From an uncultured Ruegeria sp. (GTDB lineage: Bacteria > Pseudomonadota > Alphaproteobacteria > Rhodobacterales > Rhodobacteraceae): a stretch of DNA of 64,000 nt. Shown here piece after piece: positions 44,639-53,739 of this stretch (position 1 is the first letter of the stretch; each line of letters begins with the position of its first letter). The notes under the pieces are model-generated. The model was given only the letters and a program-made list of their open reading frames with translations, ran no database searches and was not told where the DNA came from. The DNA lies in NCBI RefSeq assembly GCF_947500045.1, contig NZ_CANMQQ010000007.1, positions 1 through 64,000 of the forward strand, written 5' to 3'. Made by a program: the position numbers and the translations under genes.

Positions 44639-45943
44639 TTAAATCAGGGCAAGGCTGAGGATCGGGAACTCGATCAGAATAAACAGAACGATCAACATCA
44701 CAAAGGCGAAGGGCAGCGCGCCCATAAACACGTCCTTCAGCGAGATGCGATCATCGTTGATCGTGGATTTGATAACAAAGCAGGATATCCCCAGCGGCGG
44801 GGTTAAAAGCCCGATCTCAGCTCCAACCACAGTGATGATCCCAAACCAGATCAGTGACATATCCAGCGCTTCGGCCATAGGCAGGAACAACGGGACAACA
44901 ATCAGAATGATGGATGCTGTATCCAGCAGTGTTCCCAAAAACAGCATCAAAAGGACGTAAAGCAGCATGATCGACCAGAAGGACGCGGAATTCCCCGCAA
45001 GCAGGTCCTGCAACTGATTGGGTAGCCCGGCCAGTCCCAGCATGCGGCTGTAGATCGAAGCCGCAGTGATCAGAAACAGGATCGCCGCTGTGATATGACC
45101 GGTTTCCAGCAACGCGTCCCAAAACGCCTTTGGGGACATAGACCTGCGCAGGACAGCGATGATCAAAGCCACGAAAGCACCGGCTGCTCCTGCCTCGACC
45201 GCCGTCAGCCAGCCGGTGTAGATCCCACCGAGCACTATGGTGATGATGAACAATGTCGGCAAGGTTTTGGACGCAATCTCGCGCCCGGACATCCATTCGG
45301 TATCTGCCACGATGCGGCCACCGACGAACGCCGGTGTGAATCGGCCCATGGCCCAGATCGCGCCAACATAGGCGATCGCCAACATGATCCCGGGAATGAC
45401 CCCGGCAAGGAACATGTCCCCTACGGATTGTTCTGCGACAAAGGAATAGATGATCAGCATGGCTGAGGGCGGGATGATCATGCCCAAAACCGAGGATCCT
45501 GCCACCACGCCCACAGCAAAGCGTGGATTGTACTCCTGCGCCATCATCTGAGGCACCGAGACTTTGGTGAACACGGATGCCGACGCGATTGATGACCCTG
45601 TCACCGCGGCAAAAACGGCATTGGCCCCGACTGTCGCCATCCCAATGCCGCCTTTGACCTTACGAAACCGCATGGTCATGACTTCGTAAATATCCCTGCC
45701 CAACCCAGCCTTTGAAACGATGAGCCCCATGAAGGTAAACAGTGGGATTGTCGCGAAGCTATATTCCATCGCGCTGTCGCCGACCGCCACTTTCAGCAGG
45801 TTAAGCGCTAGCGTGAAGTTGTCCCGCATCAACCAGATCGACACGAACGAGACGACGCCCAGCGCGATGGGAATGTAGACACCCGCGTAAATCAGGAAAA
45901 CAATGGCAACGACCGAGATCAGGCCAATCTCAATCGGCGTCAT
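44639..45943 (-). CDS. dctM: TRAP transporter large permease (DctM)
   Basis: 434 residues, about 12 membrane segments, with FAAVTGSSIASASVFTKVSVPQM, PPSAMLIIYSFVAEQ and GLLTPPLGISCFV. It overlaps dctQ by four bases. The SIASASVFTKV variant is that of DctM types seen with aromatic or mono-carboxylate systems rather than the SAVADAAG type at 37895. Confidence 0.94.
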   Translation of the reverse strand: MTPIEIGLISVVAIVFLIYAGVYIPIALGVVSFVSIWLMRDNFTLALNLLKVAVGDSAMEYSFATIPLFTFMGLIVSKAGLGRDIYEVMTMRFRKVKGGIGMATVGANAVFAAVTGSSIASASVFTKVSVPQMMAQEYNPRFAVGVVAGSSVLGMIIPPSAMLIIYSFVAEQSVGDMFLAGVIPGIMLAIAYVGAIWAMGRFTPAFVGGRIVADTEWMSGREIASKTLPTLFIITIVLGGIYTGWLTAVEAGAAGAFVALIIAVLRRSMSPKAFWDALLETGHITAAILFLITAASIYSRMLGLAGLPNQLQDLLAGNSASFWSIMLLYVLLMLFLGTLLDTASIILIVVPLFLPMAEALDMSLIWFGIITVVGAEIGLLTPPLGISCFVIKSTINDDRISLKDVFMGALPFAFVMLIVLFILIEFPILSLALI

Positions 45944-46491
45944 TCTGCGGCCTCGTCATGTTCTGGGGTGCGGACAAGTTGCGGGCGGTCCTGCGCCGTG
46001 ACGACCTTTAGCAGGAAGATCACGCAGGCAAGCGCAGTCCCGCACGCGATGACCAATTTTACCGGCCACCATGGCAATGTAAAAAGACCAGGCACTCCGA
46101 AGTAGTCCTGCGTCTGCCACATGTGTAGGAATTCAGGGAATGTCACATAGGCGATCAATGCCATGAAGATCGCCGAGATGGCGTTGATGATGCGCCTCAG
46201 GTTGGCTGTTAGGCCCGGGCGACGATGGTGTAGCAGGTTCAGGAACCCGTCCGAGCGTGTCAGCCTGTCAACTCTGACCACATCTGCCAGCTGTAAAAAG
46301 ACGATCATCACGACCGAGAATTGCACCATCTCATAAGTGCCACGCAGCGGGGCTGAAAACAGGCCACGTGCAATGACGTCGACATTCAGCACAACCACCA
46401 ACGCTAGGACGACAAGCGTACCCAAGGCGTTGGCAGCGATTGCGAGTGAATTGGCGACCCGCGACAGGCCAGAAACTGCGGTCTTCAGCAT
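45940..46491 (-). CDS. dctQ: TRAP transporter small permease (DctQ)
   Basis: 183 residues with four membrane segments; FSAPLRGTYEMVQFSVVMIVFLQLADVVR is the recognisable DctQ core. Thirty bases after dctP, overlapping dctM. Confidence 0.9.
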   Translation of the reverse strand: MLKTAVSGLSRVANSLAIAANALGTLVVLALVVVLNVDVIARGLFSAPLRGTYEMVQFSVVMIVFLQLADVVRVDRLTRSDGFLNLLHHRRPGLTANLRRIINAISAIFMALIAYVTFPEFLHMWQTQDYFGVPGLFTLPWWPVKLVIACGTALACVIFLLKVVTAQDRPQLVRTPEHDEAAE

Positions 46492-46521
46492 GAAAGGCCC
46501 CTTTCGTGGATCGCCAGACGG

Positions 46522-47595
46522 TTATTCGGCCGTCCAGTCGCGCACTCCGGTAAAACCAGCGTCTTGAAGCTTGCCAAGATAGGCGGCCAGCATCTCTGTG
46601 CCCTGTTCGCCGTTGTCATTCAGCGTCGCGGCCCACTCCTGCGCGACATTCGGCATGGCATTTGCCCAGGCAGCGCGGTCTTCGTCCGAAACTTCAACGA
46701 TCGTTCCGCCCGCTTCAACATAAGCATCCCGCGAAGCAGCAGCCCTGTCCATTGCAATACCAGCGACATGGTCACGGTAGTCGATGGCAACCGCCGTCAA
46801 CACGTCTTTGACCTCGTCCGGGAGATTTGCCCAATAGTCGGCGTTGACCGTGATGGTCTTTGAGTTCACAGCACCCAGATCAGCCTTGAGCATATAGGGC
46901 GCAACTTCAGCGATTTTGAAGGTCTTCGCGGCTTCAGGCCACAGCATTCCGCAATCCACAAGCCCGGTTTGAAGCATGTTGTAGAAATCGGTCAGACCAC
47001 CGCGTACACCTGCCGCATCCTTGATGCCTTCGAGATACCGCAGGTTAAGCCCTGCACCAGCAATCTTGCGACCCTCAAGATCTGATACCGAGGCAACCGG
47101 TTCCGTGCAGAAAATCTGATATGTGTCGAGAACAACACCTGTGGCCAGATAAACCTGGTTCTGTGCAGCAAACTCGTTTTGCATTGCTGGGTATTCGCGT
47201 GCGATTTCATCTACGGCTTTGGCCACGGCACGGGAATCCGATGCCACAAAGGGTGTCGATCCTGAAATACCTTGGCTAGGCAGTTTCGAGGAATGGAAGA
47301 TGGTTGTGACGATGCCTATGTCACCAAGGCCCAACTGGATACCTTCCAGAACGCCTTTCGGCTTTACGATTGAACCGCCATAGTTCTCTTGCCAGTTCAT
47401 CTTGTAGTCGCCGGATTCAGCAAGTCGCTTGTCCACTTCCGGAATGAAGAAGTTGGTGAACTCCTTCACCCACAATGCCCGGTCCGGGTAGCCATCGATG
47501 ACAACGGCAGAAATAGTTTCTTCTGCCGCGGCGGGCAGCGCCATGACGCTTGCCAGAGCAGCACCCATAAGGCTGCGTTTGGTCCAGATTTTCAT
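46522..47595 (-). CDS. dctP: TRAP transporter substrate-binding protein (DctP)
   Basis: 357 residues with a signal peptide (SLMGAALASVMALPAAAEE) and GGGAGGAG before ATG. DctP fold; GAGLNLRYLEGIKDAAGVRGGLTDFYNMLQTGLVDCGMLWP in pieces shows the binding-site helix with Arg. It differs clearly from the other two DctP proteins in the window, so each TRAP system should import a different acid. Confidence 0.92.
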   Translation of the reverse strand: MKIWTKRSLMGAALASVMALPAAAEETISAVVIDGYPDRALWVKEFTNFFIPEVDKRLAESGDYKMNWQENYGGSIVKPKGVLEGIQLGLGDIGIVTTIFHSSKLPSQGISGSTPFVASDSRAVAKAVDEIAREYPAMQNEFAAQNQVYLATGVVLDTYQIFCTEPVASVSDLEGRKIAGAGLNLRYLEGIKDAAGVRGGLTDFYNMLQTGLVDCGMLWPEAAKTFKIAEVAPYMLKADLGAVNSKTITVNADYWANLPDEVKDVLTAVAIDYRDHVAGIAMDRAAASRDAYVEAGGTIVEVSDEDRAAWANAMPNVAQEWAATLNDNGEQGTEMLAAYLGKLQDAGFTGVRDWTAE

Positions 47596-47628
47596 TTCTC
47601 TCCTCCCAGAAAGTCGGGTCTTTTATTT

Positions 47629-48090
47629 TTATTGGTTTGTTTTGACCCAGTTGACGGTCAGGTCCGTGCCTGCCGCTTCAAATAGTTTCGCGATGGCGCA
47701 ATACTTGGCTGTTTCTTCGCCCACCCGTGTCAGCTCCTCCTGACTGGCGGGTGTGTCACATTTCACGGTGAGTTCGATTTCAGGAAATGGAACATCGATC
47801 TCCTCCTCCATCAGAACGCCGCGCCGATCCAACCTGCATTTCGCGTCGATTGTCACAGTGCCAAGATCAATTCCTAACCGGTGCGCGTTCTTATGCCCGA
47901 TGACATTGGTACAGGCGATCAGGGCAGCCATTGCGGTCTCGGTCGGGGACGGGCCAAGGTTTGTTCCGCCGCGTTCGATCGGTTCGTCGACAACCACATT
48001 AAGATCGCGAATTGGGATCTCGGTACGCGCATGTGTCGGGCACTGAGCTGTCGTGCGATAAGTCACAACAGGTTTCACTTTCATAGCCAC
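47629..48090 (-). CDS. OsmC/Ohr-family protein
   Basis: 153 residues from GTG at 48090, chosen for GAGGAGGTGA just upstream. OsmC fold with the Glu/Cys pair region GPSPTETAMAALIACTNVIGHKNA, including the peroxidatic Cys; the second Cys is in TVKCDTPAS. Such proteins reduce organic hydroperoxides. Encoded between the TRAP system and catabolic enzymes, it may protect against peroxides formed in ring oxidation. Confidence 0.85.
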   Translation of the reverse strand: MAMKVKPVVTYRTTAQCPTHARTEIPIRDLNVVVDEPIERGGTNLGPSPTETAMAALIACTNVIGHKNAHRLGIDLGTVTIDAKCRLDRRGVLMEEEIDVPFPEIELTVKCDTPASQEELTRVGEETAKYCAIAKLFEAAGTDLTVNWVKTNQ

Positions 48091-48102
48091 AGCGTCACCT
48101 CC

Positions 48103-48768
48103 TCATGCATAAGAGCAAACCTTTTCGAATGGAAAACGCGGAAGCTTTTGGAACAAACCTGTTTCATCGGCGTAGCCCAGATTGCACAGAAAGTTCGACT
48201 TGAGCGTTGTTCCCTCAAAGAATTCTTCATCGACGATCTTGTTCGAAAAACCTGACATCGCGCCAACGTCCAACCCGACGGCGCGGGCGGCTATCATGAA
48301 GTAAGCGCCCTGAAGCGTTCCATTGCGAAACGCAGTGTCCGCCACGTAGTCGGGTTTGTTTTCGAACAATGGCCGACGGTCTTCGTGCGGAAAAAGAAAG
48401 GGCAGCTCCTTCCAGAAATCCATGTCATATGCAATGATCGCCGTGACGGGCGCATCCATCATCTTCGGTACGTTCTTCGGCTTTAACGACTTGGCAAGCC
48501 GCTCTTTTCCCTCGGCGCTTTTCACGAAGATAAAGCGCGCGGGAAGTGTGTTCATACTCGTCGCGCCGTTGATCGTAATGTCGTAGATTTCTTCAAGTAA
48601 ATCGTCAGAAACTGGCTTGTCGGTCCACGCGTAGTGCGATCTGGATTCGCGCAGGATCAAGGCAATCGCGTCATCCGACAAACGCGGAATGCGTTCGCGC
48701 AGATCGCGATGATCTTGCTGCGCCTTGGCGCGAAGTGCCTCCAGCTCTGCCCCGGTCGGTGCGCTCAT
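48103..48768 (-). CDS. nitroreductase-family protein (RutE-like malonic semialdehyde reductase)
   Basis: 221 residues from ATG at 48768, which overlaps the upstream gene stop (ATGA). FMN-binding nitroreductase fold with RESRSHYAWTDKPVSDDLLEEIYDI, GATSMNTLPARFIFV and LQGAYFMIAARAVGLDVGAMSGF in pieces, the pattern of RutE/YdfG-partner 3-hydroxypropanoate dehydrogenases. RutE reduces malonic semialdehyde, which is one step from malonate; this is noteworthy because malonyl-CoA synthetase and decarboxylase are encoded nearby. Confidence 0.83.
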   Translation of the reverse strand: MSAPTGAELEALRAKAQQDHRDLRERIPRLSDDAIALILRESRSHYAWTDKPVSDDLLEEIYDITINGATSMNTLPARFIFVKSAEGKERLAKSLKPKNVPKMMDAPVTAIIAYDMDFWKELPFLFPHEDRRPLFENKPDYVADTAFRNGTLQGAYFMIAARAVGLDVGAMSGFSNKIVDEEFFEGTTLKSNFLCNLGYADETGLFQKLPRFPFEKVCSYA

Positions 48769-49649
48769 GCCACAGCCACCCTTGATTTGGCGTCCTTTTC
48801 GTCGATGACCGGGCTGGCGCAAATGCCGATGCCTTCAATCTCGATCTCGACGGTTTCGCCCGGCGTCAACCAACGCGGATTGGGCTTTTTGGCGTGGCCG
48901 ACACCCGGCGGCGTGCCCAACGCAATCAGGTCTCCGGGCTCCAGCGTGGTGTATTCCGAAATCGTCGCAATGACCTGACGAACGCCCCAAATCATGTTGG
49001 CCGTGTTCGAGCTTTGTAGGATTTCATCGCCCACACGGCTTTCGATCTTCAGACCGGACGCCCCTTCGGGCAGTTCGTCCGGCGTTACGGTGAAAGGACC
49101 GATCGCGCCCGTATCATCGAAGTTTTTACCGGGCGTCCACTGGACCGTCTTGCGCTGATAGTCCCGCAGAGACCCGTCATTGAACACGGTGTAGCCAAAG
49201 ACATAATCCAGCGCGTCCTCTTCCGAGATATGGCGGCCACGTTTTCCGACAATCAGCATAAGTTCGGCTTCGTAGTCCAGTTTCTCAGAACATGCTGGCC
49301 GCACCATGGGCTGCCCCGCCGCCATGATCGAGTTCTTCCCGCGCATGAACAGCGTCGGATATTCGGGGATGTCGTAGCCGCCTTCTTTGATGTGGTCCGT
49401 ATAGTTCAACCCCATGCAAATGATCGTGCCGGGCGCTGCGACGGGCAACGCTGGCGTGACCGAGGACACAGGTACACTGCCTGCAGTTGCGATTTTGTCA
49501 GTGAGTGAGTCGGCCAGTTCTGGCTTGGCTATCAAACCCATCAGATCGGAACCGACAGCGGGGTCCAAAGCCGTTAAATTCACTGCATTTTCGCCGTTTA
49601 CGGCAAATACCGCAGTTCCTTCCGAGGTTTCTCCCACCAGGTATTTCAT
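48765..49649 (-). CDS. fumarylacetoacetate hydrolase-family protein
   Basis: 294 residues from ATG at 49649 (a second ATG at 49658). N-terminal small domain, then the FAH domain with CMGLNYTDHIKEGGY, metal ligands in KLDYEAELMLIVGK and the Asp in GYTVFNDGSLRD. Typical reactions are hydrolysis of a beta-diketone acid or decarboxylation / isomerisation of oxo-acid intermediates in aromatic degradation. First gene of the minus-strand unit downstream of the operator at 49708. Confidence 0.88.
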   Translation of the reverse strand: MKYLVGETSEGTAVFAVNGENAVNLTALDPAVGSDLMGLIAKPELADSLTDKIATAGSVPVSSVTPALPVAAPGTIICMGLNYTDHIKEGGYDIPEYPTLFMRGKNSIMAAGQPMVRPACSEKLDYEAELMLIVGKRGRHISEEDALDYVFGYTVFNDGSLRDYQRKTVQWTPGKNFDDTGAIGPFTVTPDELPEGASGLKIESRVGDEILQSSNTANMIWGVRQVIATISEYTTLEPGDLIALGTPPGVGHAKKPNPRWLTPGETVEIEIEGIGICASPVIDEKDAKSRVAVA

Positions 49650-49707
49650 TTTCACCATCCATGTCAGTTCGCTTGATTTTTGCCGACTATTTTGGCATAT
49701 GTCAAAT

Positions 49708-49719
49708 AATATCGATATT
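49708..49719. promoter_or_regulatory. palindromic operator AATATCGATATT
   Basis: Perfect 12-base palindrome in the divergent region between the FAH gene and the YciI-like gene, next to a second imperfect palindrome TTTGGCATATGTCAAA (49691-49706). It shares the ATATC/GATAT arms with 32052 and 40889 but lacks the central base. Likely bound by the GntR protein encoded at 50161. Confidence 0.6.
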
Positions 49720-49732
49720 TTTGGAGACACTG

Positions 49733-50119
49733 ATGGTTGCTTGGGCAGACTACAAATCAGAAGCAAAGAGCCGTGGAGCACTTGCTTTGGAGCTTTATGT
49801 TGCACTCAGCACACCGGCCAAAGCGCCCGAAGATGTAAAGGCATCACTTCCAGATCACTTGGCGTATCAGGCGGATCTTGAACGTGCTGGGCTGTTGGCT
49901 TTTGCCGGACCGATGTCGGATGAAACTGGAGAGCATATGCAAGGGGTTGGCCTGATCATCTATCGCGCTGACAGTCTTGAGGCCGCCCGAAAGCAGGCCG
50001 AGGACGATCCCATGCATAAAAGTGGGGCGCGCAGTTTTGTACTTCGACGCTGGATGATAAACGAGGGCTCGCTGAACCTTTCAGTTGGTCTATCGACTGG
50101 AACGAGTGCCCTCAGTTAA
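49733..50119 (+). CDS. YciI-like protein
   Basis: 128 residues from ATG at 49733 behind GGAGA. Ferredoxin-like alpha/beta fold of YciI/muconolactone-isomerase-like proteins: ALELYVALS, HLAYQADLERAGLLAFAGPMSDE, and GLIIYRADSLEAARKQAEDDPMHKSG in pieces, with the Asp-Pro-His-type motif DDPMHKSG. In pathways like this, small proteins of the fold isomerise lactones; here the role is inferred from context only. Confidence 0.82.
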   Translation: MVAWADYKSEAKSRGALALELYVALSTPAKAPEDVKASLPDHLAYQADLERAGLLAFAGPMSDETGEHMQGVGLIIYRADSLEAARKQAEDDPMHKSGARSFVLRRWMINEGSLNLSVGLSTGTSALS

Positions 50120-50160
50120 AAGCACCCAAGATATGCGCCGCCAAAAAGGAACAGTCGGAT

Positions 50161-50826
50161 ATGGACGCCATGCTTGATACCGAGGGCAAAGAATCATCAG
50201 CCACTCATGGTGCGTATCGAAGGCTGCGCGAAATGATCCTGACCGGCGAATTGCCGCCCGGACAAAAGCTAAAGATCGAGCAGCTTCGTGGGCTACTGGA
50301 CACCGGCGCAAGCCCGGTTCGCGAGGCGCTTAGCCTTTTGACCTCAGACATGCTGGTCGAGCGGATTGACCAACGCGGGTTCAGGGCTGCGCCAGTGAGC
50401 AAGAGTAACTTCGAGGAAATCCTTCTGCTGCGGTGCAACCTCGAAGAAACGGCGTTGCGCGCCTCCATCGCAAACGCGGATGCGGCTTGGGAGGACAGGC
50501 TTGTTTTGCGTCACCACCATATGAAAAAAGCCAGTCAAAATGGGGCACACGACTTTGAAGACGCGCATAAAGCGTTTCATATGGCATTGTTGGACAATGC
50601 GAAATTGCCATTGCTGCTGCGATATTGTTCGCAGCTCTACGACCTGAACATTCGCTACCGCTATTTGGCGGCGGGTGGGTCGAGTTACAAGAAACGCGAT
50701 ATCTCCGCAGAGCATCAGCAGATACTGGACGCGGCACTTGATCGCGACGCGGATAGTGCAACTGGTCATTTGATCGATCACTACCGTCGAACGGGTGAGT
50801 ACCTGAGCAGTCAGATGGATTCCTGA
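50161..50826 (+). CDS. GntR-family regulator, FCD subfamily
   Basis: 221 residues, AAGGAA upstream of ATG. Winged helix LRGLLDTGASPVREALSLLTSDMLV at about 38-62, FCD domain with DAHKAFHMALLDN-type metal site (EDAHKAFHMALL). It resembles the regulator at 42196 in length and layout (RYRYLAAG versus LRYQMLVLTYRG), so the two probably recognise related operators. Upstream of matA and in the same operon. Confidence 0.88.
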   Translation: MDAMLDTEGKESSATHGAYRRLREMILTGELPPGQKLKIEQLRGLLDTGASPVREALSLLTSDMLVERIDQRGFRAAPVSKSNFEEILLLRCNLEETALRASIANADAAWEDRLVLRHHHMKKASQNGAHDFEDAHKAFHMALLDNAKLPLLLRYCSQLYDLNIRYRYLAAGGSSYKKRDISAEHQQILDAALDRDADSATGHLIDHYRRTGEYLSSQMDS

Positions 50827-50827
50827 A

Positions 50828-52126
50828 ATGCAGCGGAATTGGTTTCTGGGTGATTTATTAAACCAATTGTTGGACCGCCCTGGCAAAAGGCGGGGCAAAG
50901 ATGACAAACGAACCATCGCAGAACTTTGTGAGGCGCTTTTGTCCGCTGAAGGTGAAGTATCGGGCTTCATGCTCGCCTCAACGATTCTTGATCGCTACCA
51001 GACCTTGGACGATCCGGCAAAAATCGACTTTTTCATCTATTTGAACAACCAGCTTGAGTTAGACGCAGATCAGCTTGCTGAAACGGCACGCCTCTACGCT
51101 GATGCTCGAAGCATCGAACTATATCAAAAGCTTAGTGAAGTCACGGAACCAAGGCGGCAAGAATTGTTACGCCGGTTGAACCAACCGTCTGGCGCGACAC
51201 AAGAACTTGTGGCTATGCGCGTTGACCTGCTGCGGTTTCTCGAATCCAACCCCGAACTCAAACGGACCGACATTGATTTCGTCCATTTGCTGCGAAGCTG
51301 GTTCAATCGAGGTTTTCTTGTCCTCAAACAGATCAGCTGGGATACGCCTGCCCGTGTTCTGGACAAGGTCGTTGCTCATGAGGCGGTCCACCAGATCAAC
51401 GATCTGGACGATCTACGGCGTAGGCTCTACCCGCCAGATCGTCGTTGCTTTGCGTTTTTTCATCCTTCGATGCCAGATGAACCTCTGATATTCGTCGAAG
51501 TTGCTCTGACAGCTGATATTCCGGACGCAATTGATACGCTTTTGTCCGAAGGTCGAGAACCGATCGAAGCCGAACAGGCAAAAGTCGCAGCGTTCTATTC
51601 CATTTCAAACTGCCAGAGGGGTTTAACGGGTATCAGCTTTGGCAATCTGCTGATCAAACAGGTAGTTACAGAGCTTTCGCGAGAGCTTCTGGGGCTTGAT
51701 ACATTTGTGACATTGTCACCGATACCGGGGCTGACCCGTTGGTTGGCTGGCGAAACAGAACATCCTGAGCACGGCCATGCCGCCGAGGCCGTGCTTGCGG
51801 GAACAGCCACGCCGCAGGACTTGCGTGCTATGGCGGCCCGGTACCTGATGTTCGCCAAGCGCGAAGATGGGATGCCGCTGGATCCGGTGGCACGGTTTCA
51901 CCTTGGGAATGGCGCAGAGCTTCACGAACTTCATGCTGAGGCCGATCTGTCGCCGAATGGACAGTCCCAATCCGGCGGCGCGATGGCCAACTACCTTTAC
52001 GATTTAAACAAGACAGAACGTCATCACGAAGAATTTGCAACACATGCCACGATCGAAGCCGCGCGTTCTGTTCGCGCAGCTTCGACCACAGTGCTTGCGG
52101 TCAATTCAAGGGAAAGTAAATCGTGA
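50828..52126 (+). CDS. matA: malonyl-CoA decarboxylase
   Basis: 432 residues. The malonyl-CoA decarboxylase family is recognised by the helical N-terminal domain (residues about 25-150) and the GNAT-like C-terminal domain: RCFAFFHPSMPDEPLIFVEVAL, AFYSISNCQRGLTGISFGNLLIKQV and the C-terminal VARFHLGNGAELHELHAEAD, in pieces, with the Ser and His believed catalytic. It converts malonyl-CoA to acetyl-CoA and CO2. It starts one base after the GntR stop and overlaps matB by four bases. Confidence 0.93.
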   Translation: MQRNWFLGDLLNQLLDRPGKRRGKDDKRTIAELCEALLSAEGEVSGFMLASTILDRYQTLDDPAKIDFFIYLNNQLELDADQLAETARLYADARSIELYQKLSEVTEPRRQELLRRLNQPSGATQELVAMRVDLLRFLESNPELKRTDIDFVHLLRSWFNRGFLVLKQISWDTPARVLDKVVAHEAVHQINDLDDLRRRLYPPDRRCFAFFHPSMPDEPLIFVEVALTADIPDAIDTLLSEGREPIEAEQAKVAAFYSISNCQRGLTGISFGNLLIKQVVTELSRELLGLDTFVTLSPIPGLTRWLAGETEHPEHGHAAEAVLAGTATPQDLRAMAARYLMFAKREDGMPLDPVARFHLGNGAELHELHAEADLSPNGQSQSGGAMANYLYDLNKTERHHEEFATHATIEAARSVRAASTTVLAVNSRESKS

Positions 52127-53649
52127 CCAACTTGCTCTATGACAGCCTGTTTGCCTGCCACCAAGGTAACGAAGCACCATTCCTGCAACTCGATGATGGC
52201 CAAGTGGTTTCCTATGATGCGTTTCTGAAGCGCGCCGCGCAGATCGCGCATGTTTTGCAAGACAGCGGAGTTTCCCCAGGTGATCGCATCGTCGTGCAGG
52301 CCCCAAAGCTGACTGATACGATTGCACTCTACGCTGCTTCGGTTCGGGTAGGCGCTGTCTACGTACCGCTGAATACCGCCTATACGTTGGCAGAGCTGGA
52401 CTATTTTGTCTCTGACGCCCAACCCGCAATGATCGTCTGCGACAGCAACGACGAAGCGGATATCACAATATTGGCGGCCCGGTCCTGTGCAAAGCTGCTG
52501 ACTCTTGGTGGCGACACTCCAAGCCTGAGCCACGAGGCAGACGCACAACCCTGCGTATTCGAAACCGTGGATCGCGTGCCAGACGACCTTGCGGCTTTGC
52601 TATATACATCAGGCACCACTGGCCGTTCGAAAGGCGCGATGCTGAGCCATCAAAACCTTCTATCCAATGCACAAACTCTCGTAGAATTGTGGGGCATCAC
52701 AAGCACCGATCACTTGATTCATGCACTGCCGGTCTTTCACACGCATGGGCTGTTCGTAGCGATGAATACGTCATTGCTCGCCGGTGCCAAAGTTCGGCTT
52801 ATGGAAAAATTCGACATTGGCGCGATCTTGGAAGAATTGCCTCACTCGACCCTTTTGATGGGTGTCCCCACTTTCTACACCAGATTGCTGGCGGATGAAG
52901 GTTTCACCAAAAAGGTCACAGGGAGCATGCGTCTGTTCATTTCCGGTTCAGCCCCATTGCTGGCCGAGACCCATCTTGCGTTCGAAGCACGTACGGGCCA
53001 CCGCATTCTCGAACGCTATGGCATGACCGAGACGAACATGAACACCTCGAACCCCTATGATGGTGAACGTCGCGCGGGAACTGTCGGTATAGCGTTACCC
53101 GGCACCGAGGTAATCGTCGCAAACCCCGAAACTGGAGAACCGCTGCCGCAGGGCGAAGTTGGAATGATCGAGGTGCGTGGGCCCAATGTTTTTAAGGGTT
53201 ATTGGCAGATGCCGGAGAAAACCACCGAAGAGCTCCGAGAGAATGGGTTCTTCATCACCGGAGATCTGGGCCAATTCAGCGAGGATGGCTACCTGTCGAT
53301 CGTAGGCCGCTCAAAAGACCTGATCATCACCGGTGGCTATAACGTCTACCCCAAAGAAATTGAAGACGTCCTGAACGACATTGATGGTGTCCTTGAGTCG
53401 GCAGTCTTCGGAATTCCCGACACCGATTTTGGCGAAGCGATCATCGCCGCTCTGGTTGCCGAACCCGCCGCACAACTTGACATAGAACAGATTGCTGGGA
53501 TCATCAGAGACAAGCTGTCGCGCTTCAAACATCCGCGACGCTATGAACTCGTCCCGGAACTGCCGCGTAACACAATGGGAAAGATTCAAAAGAATGTACT
53601 GCGCGAACAACAACACGCGCACAAGGAACCACTACAGGCAGTGCCCTAG
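52123..53649 (+). CDS. matB: malonyl-CoA synthetase
   Basis: 508 residues from GTG at 52123, overlapping the matA stop (GTGA). ANL-superfamily AMP-forming ligase with LYTSGTTGRSKGAML (P-loop-like A3 motif), RYGMTETNMNTSNPYDGERRAGTVG and the hinge GRSKDLIITGGYNVYPKEIE; the Arg after the A5 motif (GERRAG) is characteristic of MatB enzymes. It makes malonyl-CoA from malonate, CoA and ATP, to be decarboxylated by MatA. Confidence 0.93.
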   Translation: MTNLLYDSLFACHQGNEAPFLQLDDGQVVSYDAFLKRAAQIAHVLQDSGVSPGDRIVVQAPKLTDTIALYAASVRVGAVYVPLNTAYTLAELDYFVSDAQPAMIVCDSNDEADITILAARSCAKLLTLGGDTPSLSHEADAQPCVFETVDRVPDDLAALLYTSGTTGRSKGAMLSHQNLLSNAQTLVELWGITSTDHLIHALPVFHTHGLFVAMNTSLLAGAKVRLMEKFDIGAILEELPHSTLLMGVPTFYTRLLADEGFTKKVTGSMRLFISGSAPLLAETHLAFEARTGHRILERYGMTETNMNTSNPYDGERRAGTVGIALPGTEVIVANPETGEPLPQGEVGMIEVRGPNVFKGYWQMPEKTTEELRENGFFITGDLGQFSEDGYLSIVGRSKDLIITGGYNVYPKEIEDVLNDIDGVLESAVFGIPDTDFGEAIIAALVAEPAAQLDIEQIAGIIRDKLSRFKHPRRYELVPELPRNTMGKIQKNVLREQQHAHKEPLQAVP

Positions 53650-53739
53650 CAGACCTGCTCAGAAACTCTAACAGGCCAAAATCTATTTGGTCTGACAATA
53701 CCCCACCCTTCGAACTGCCAACTCATAAGGAGACTTACA

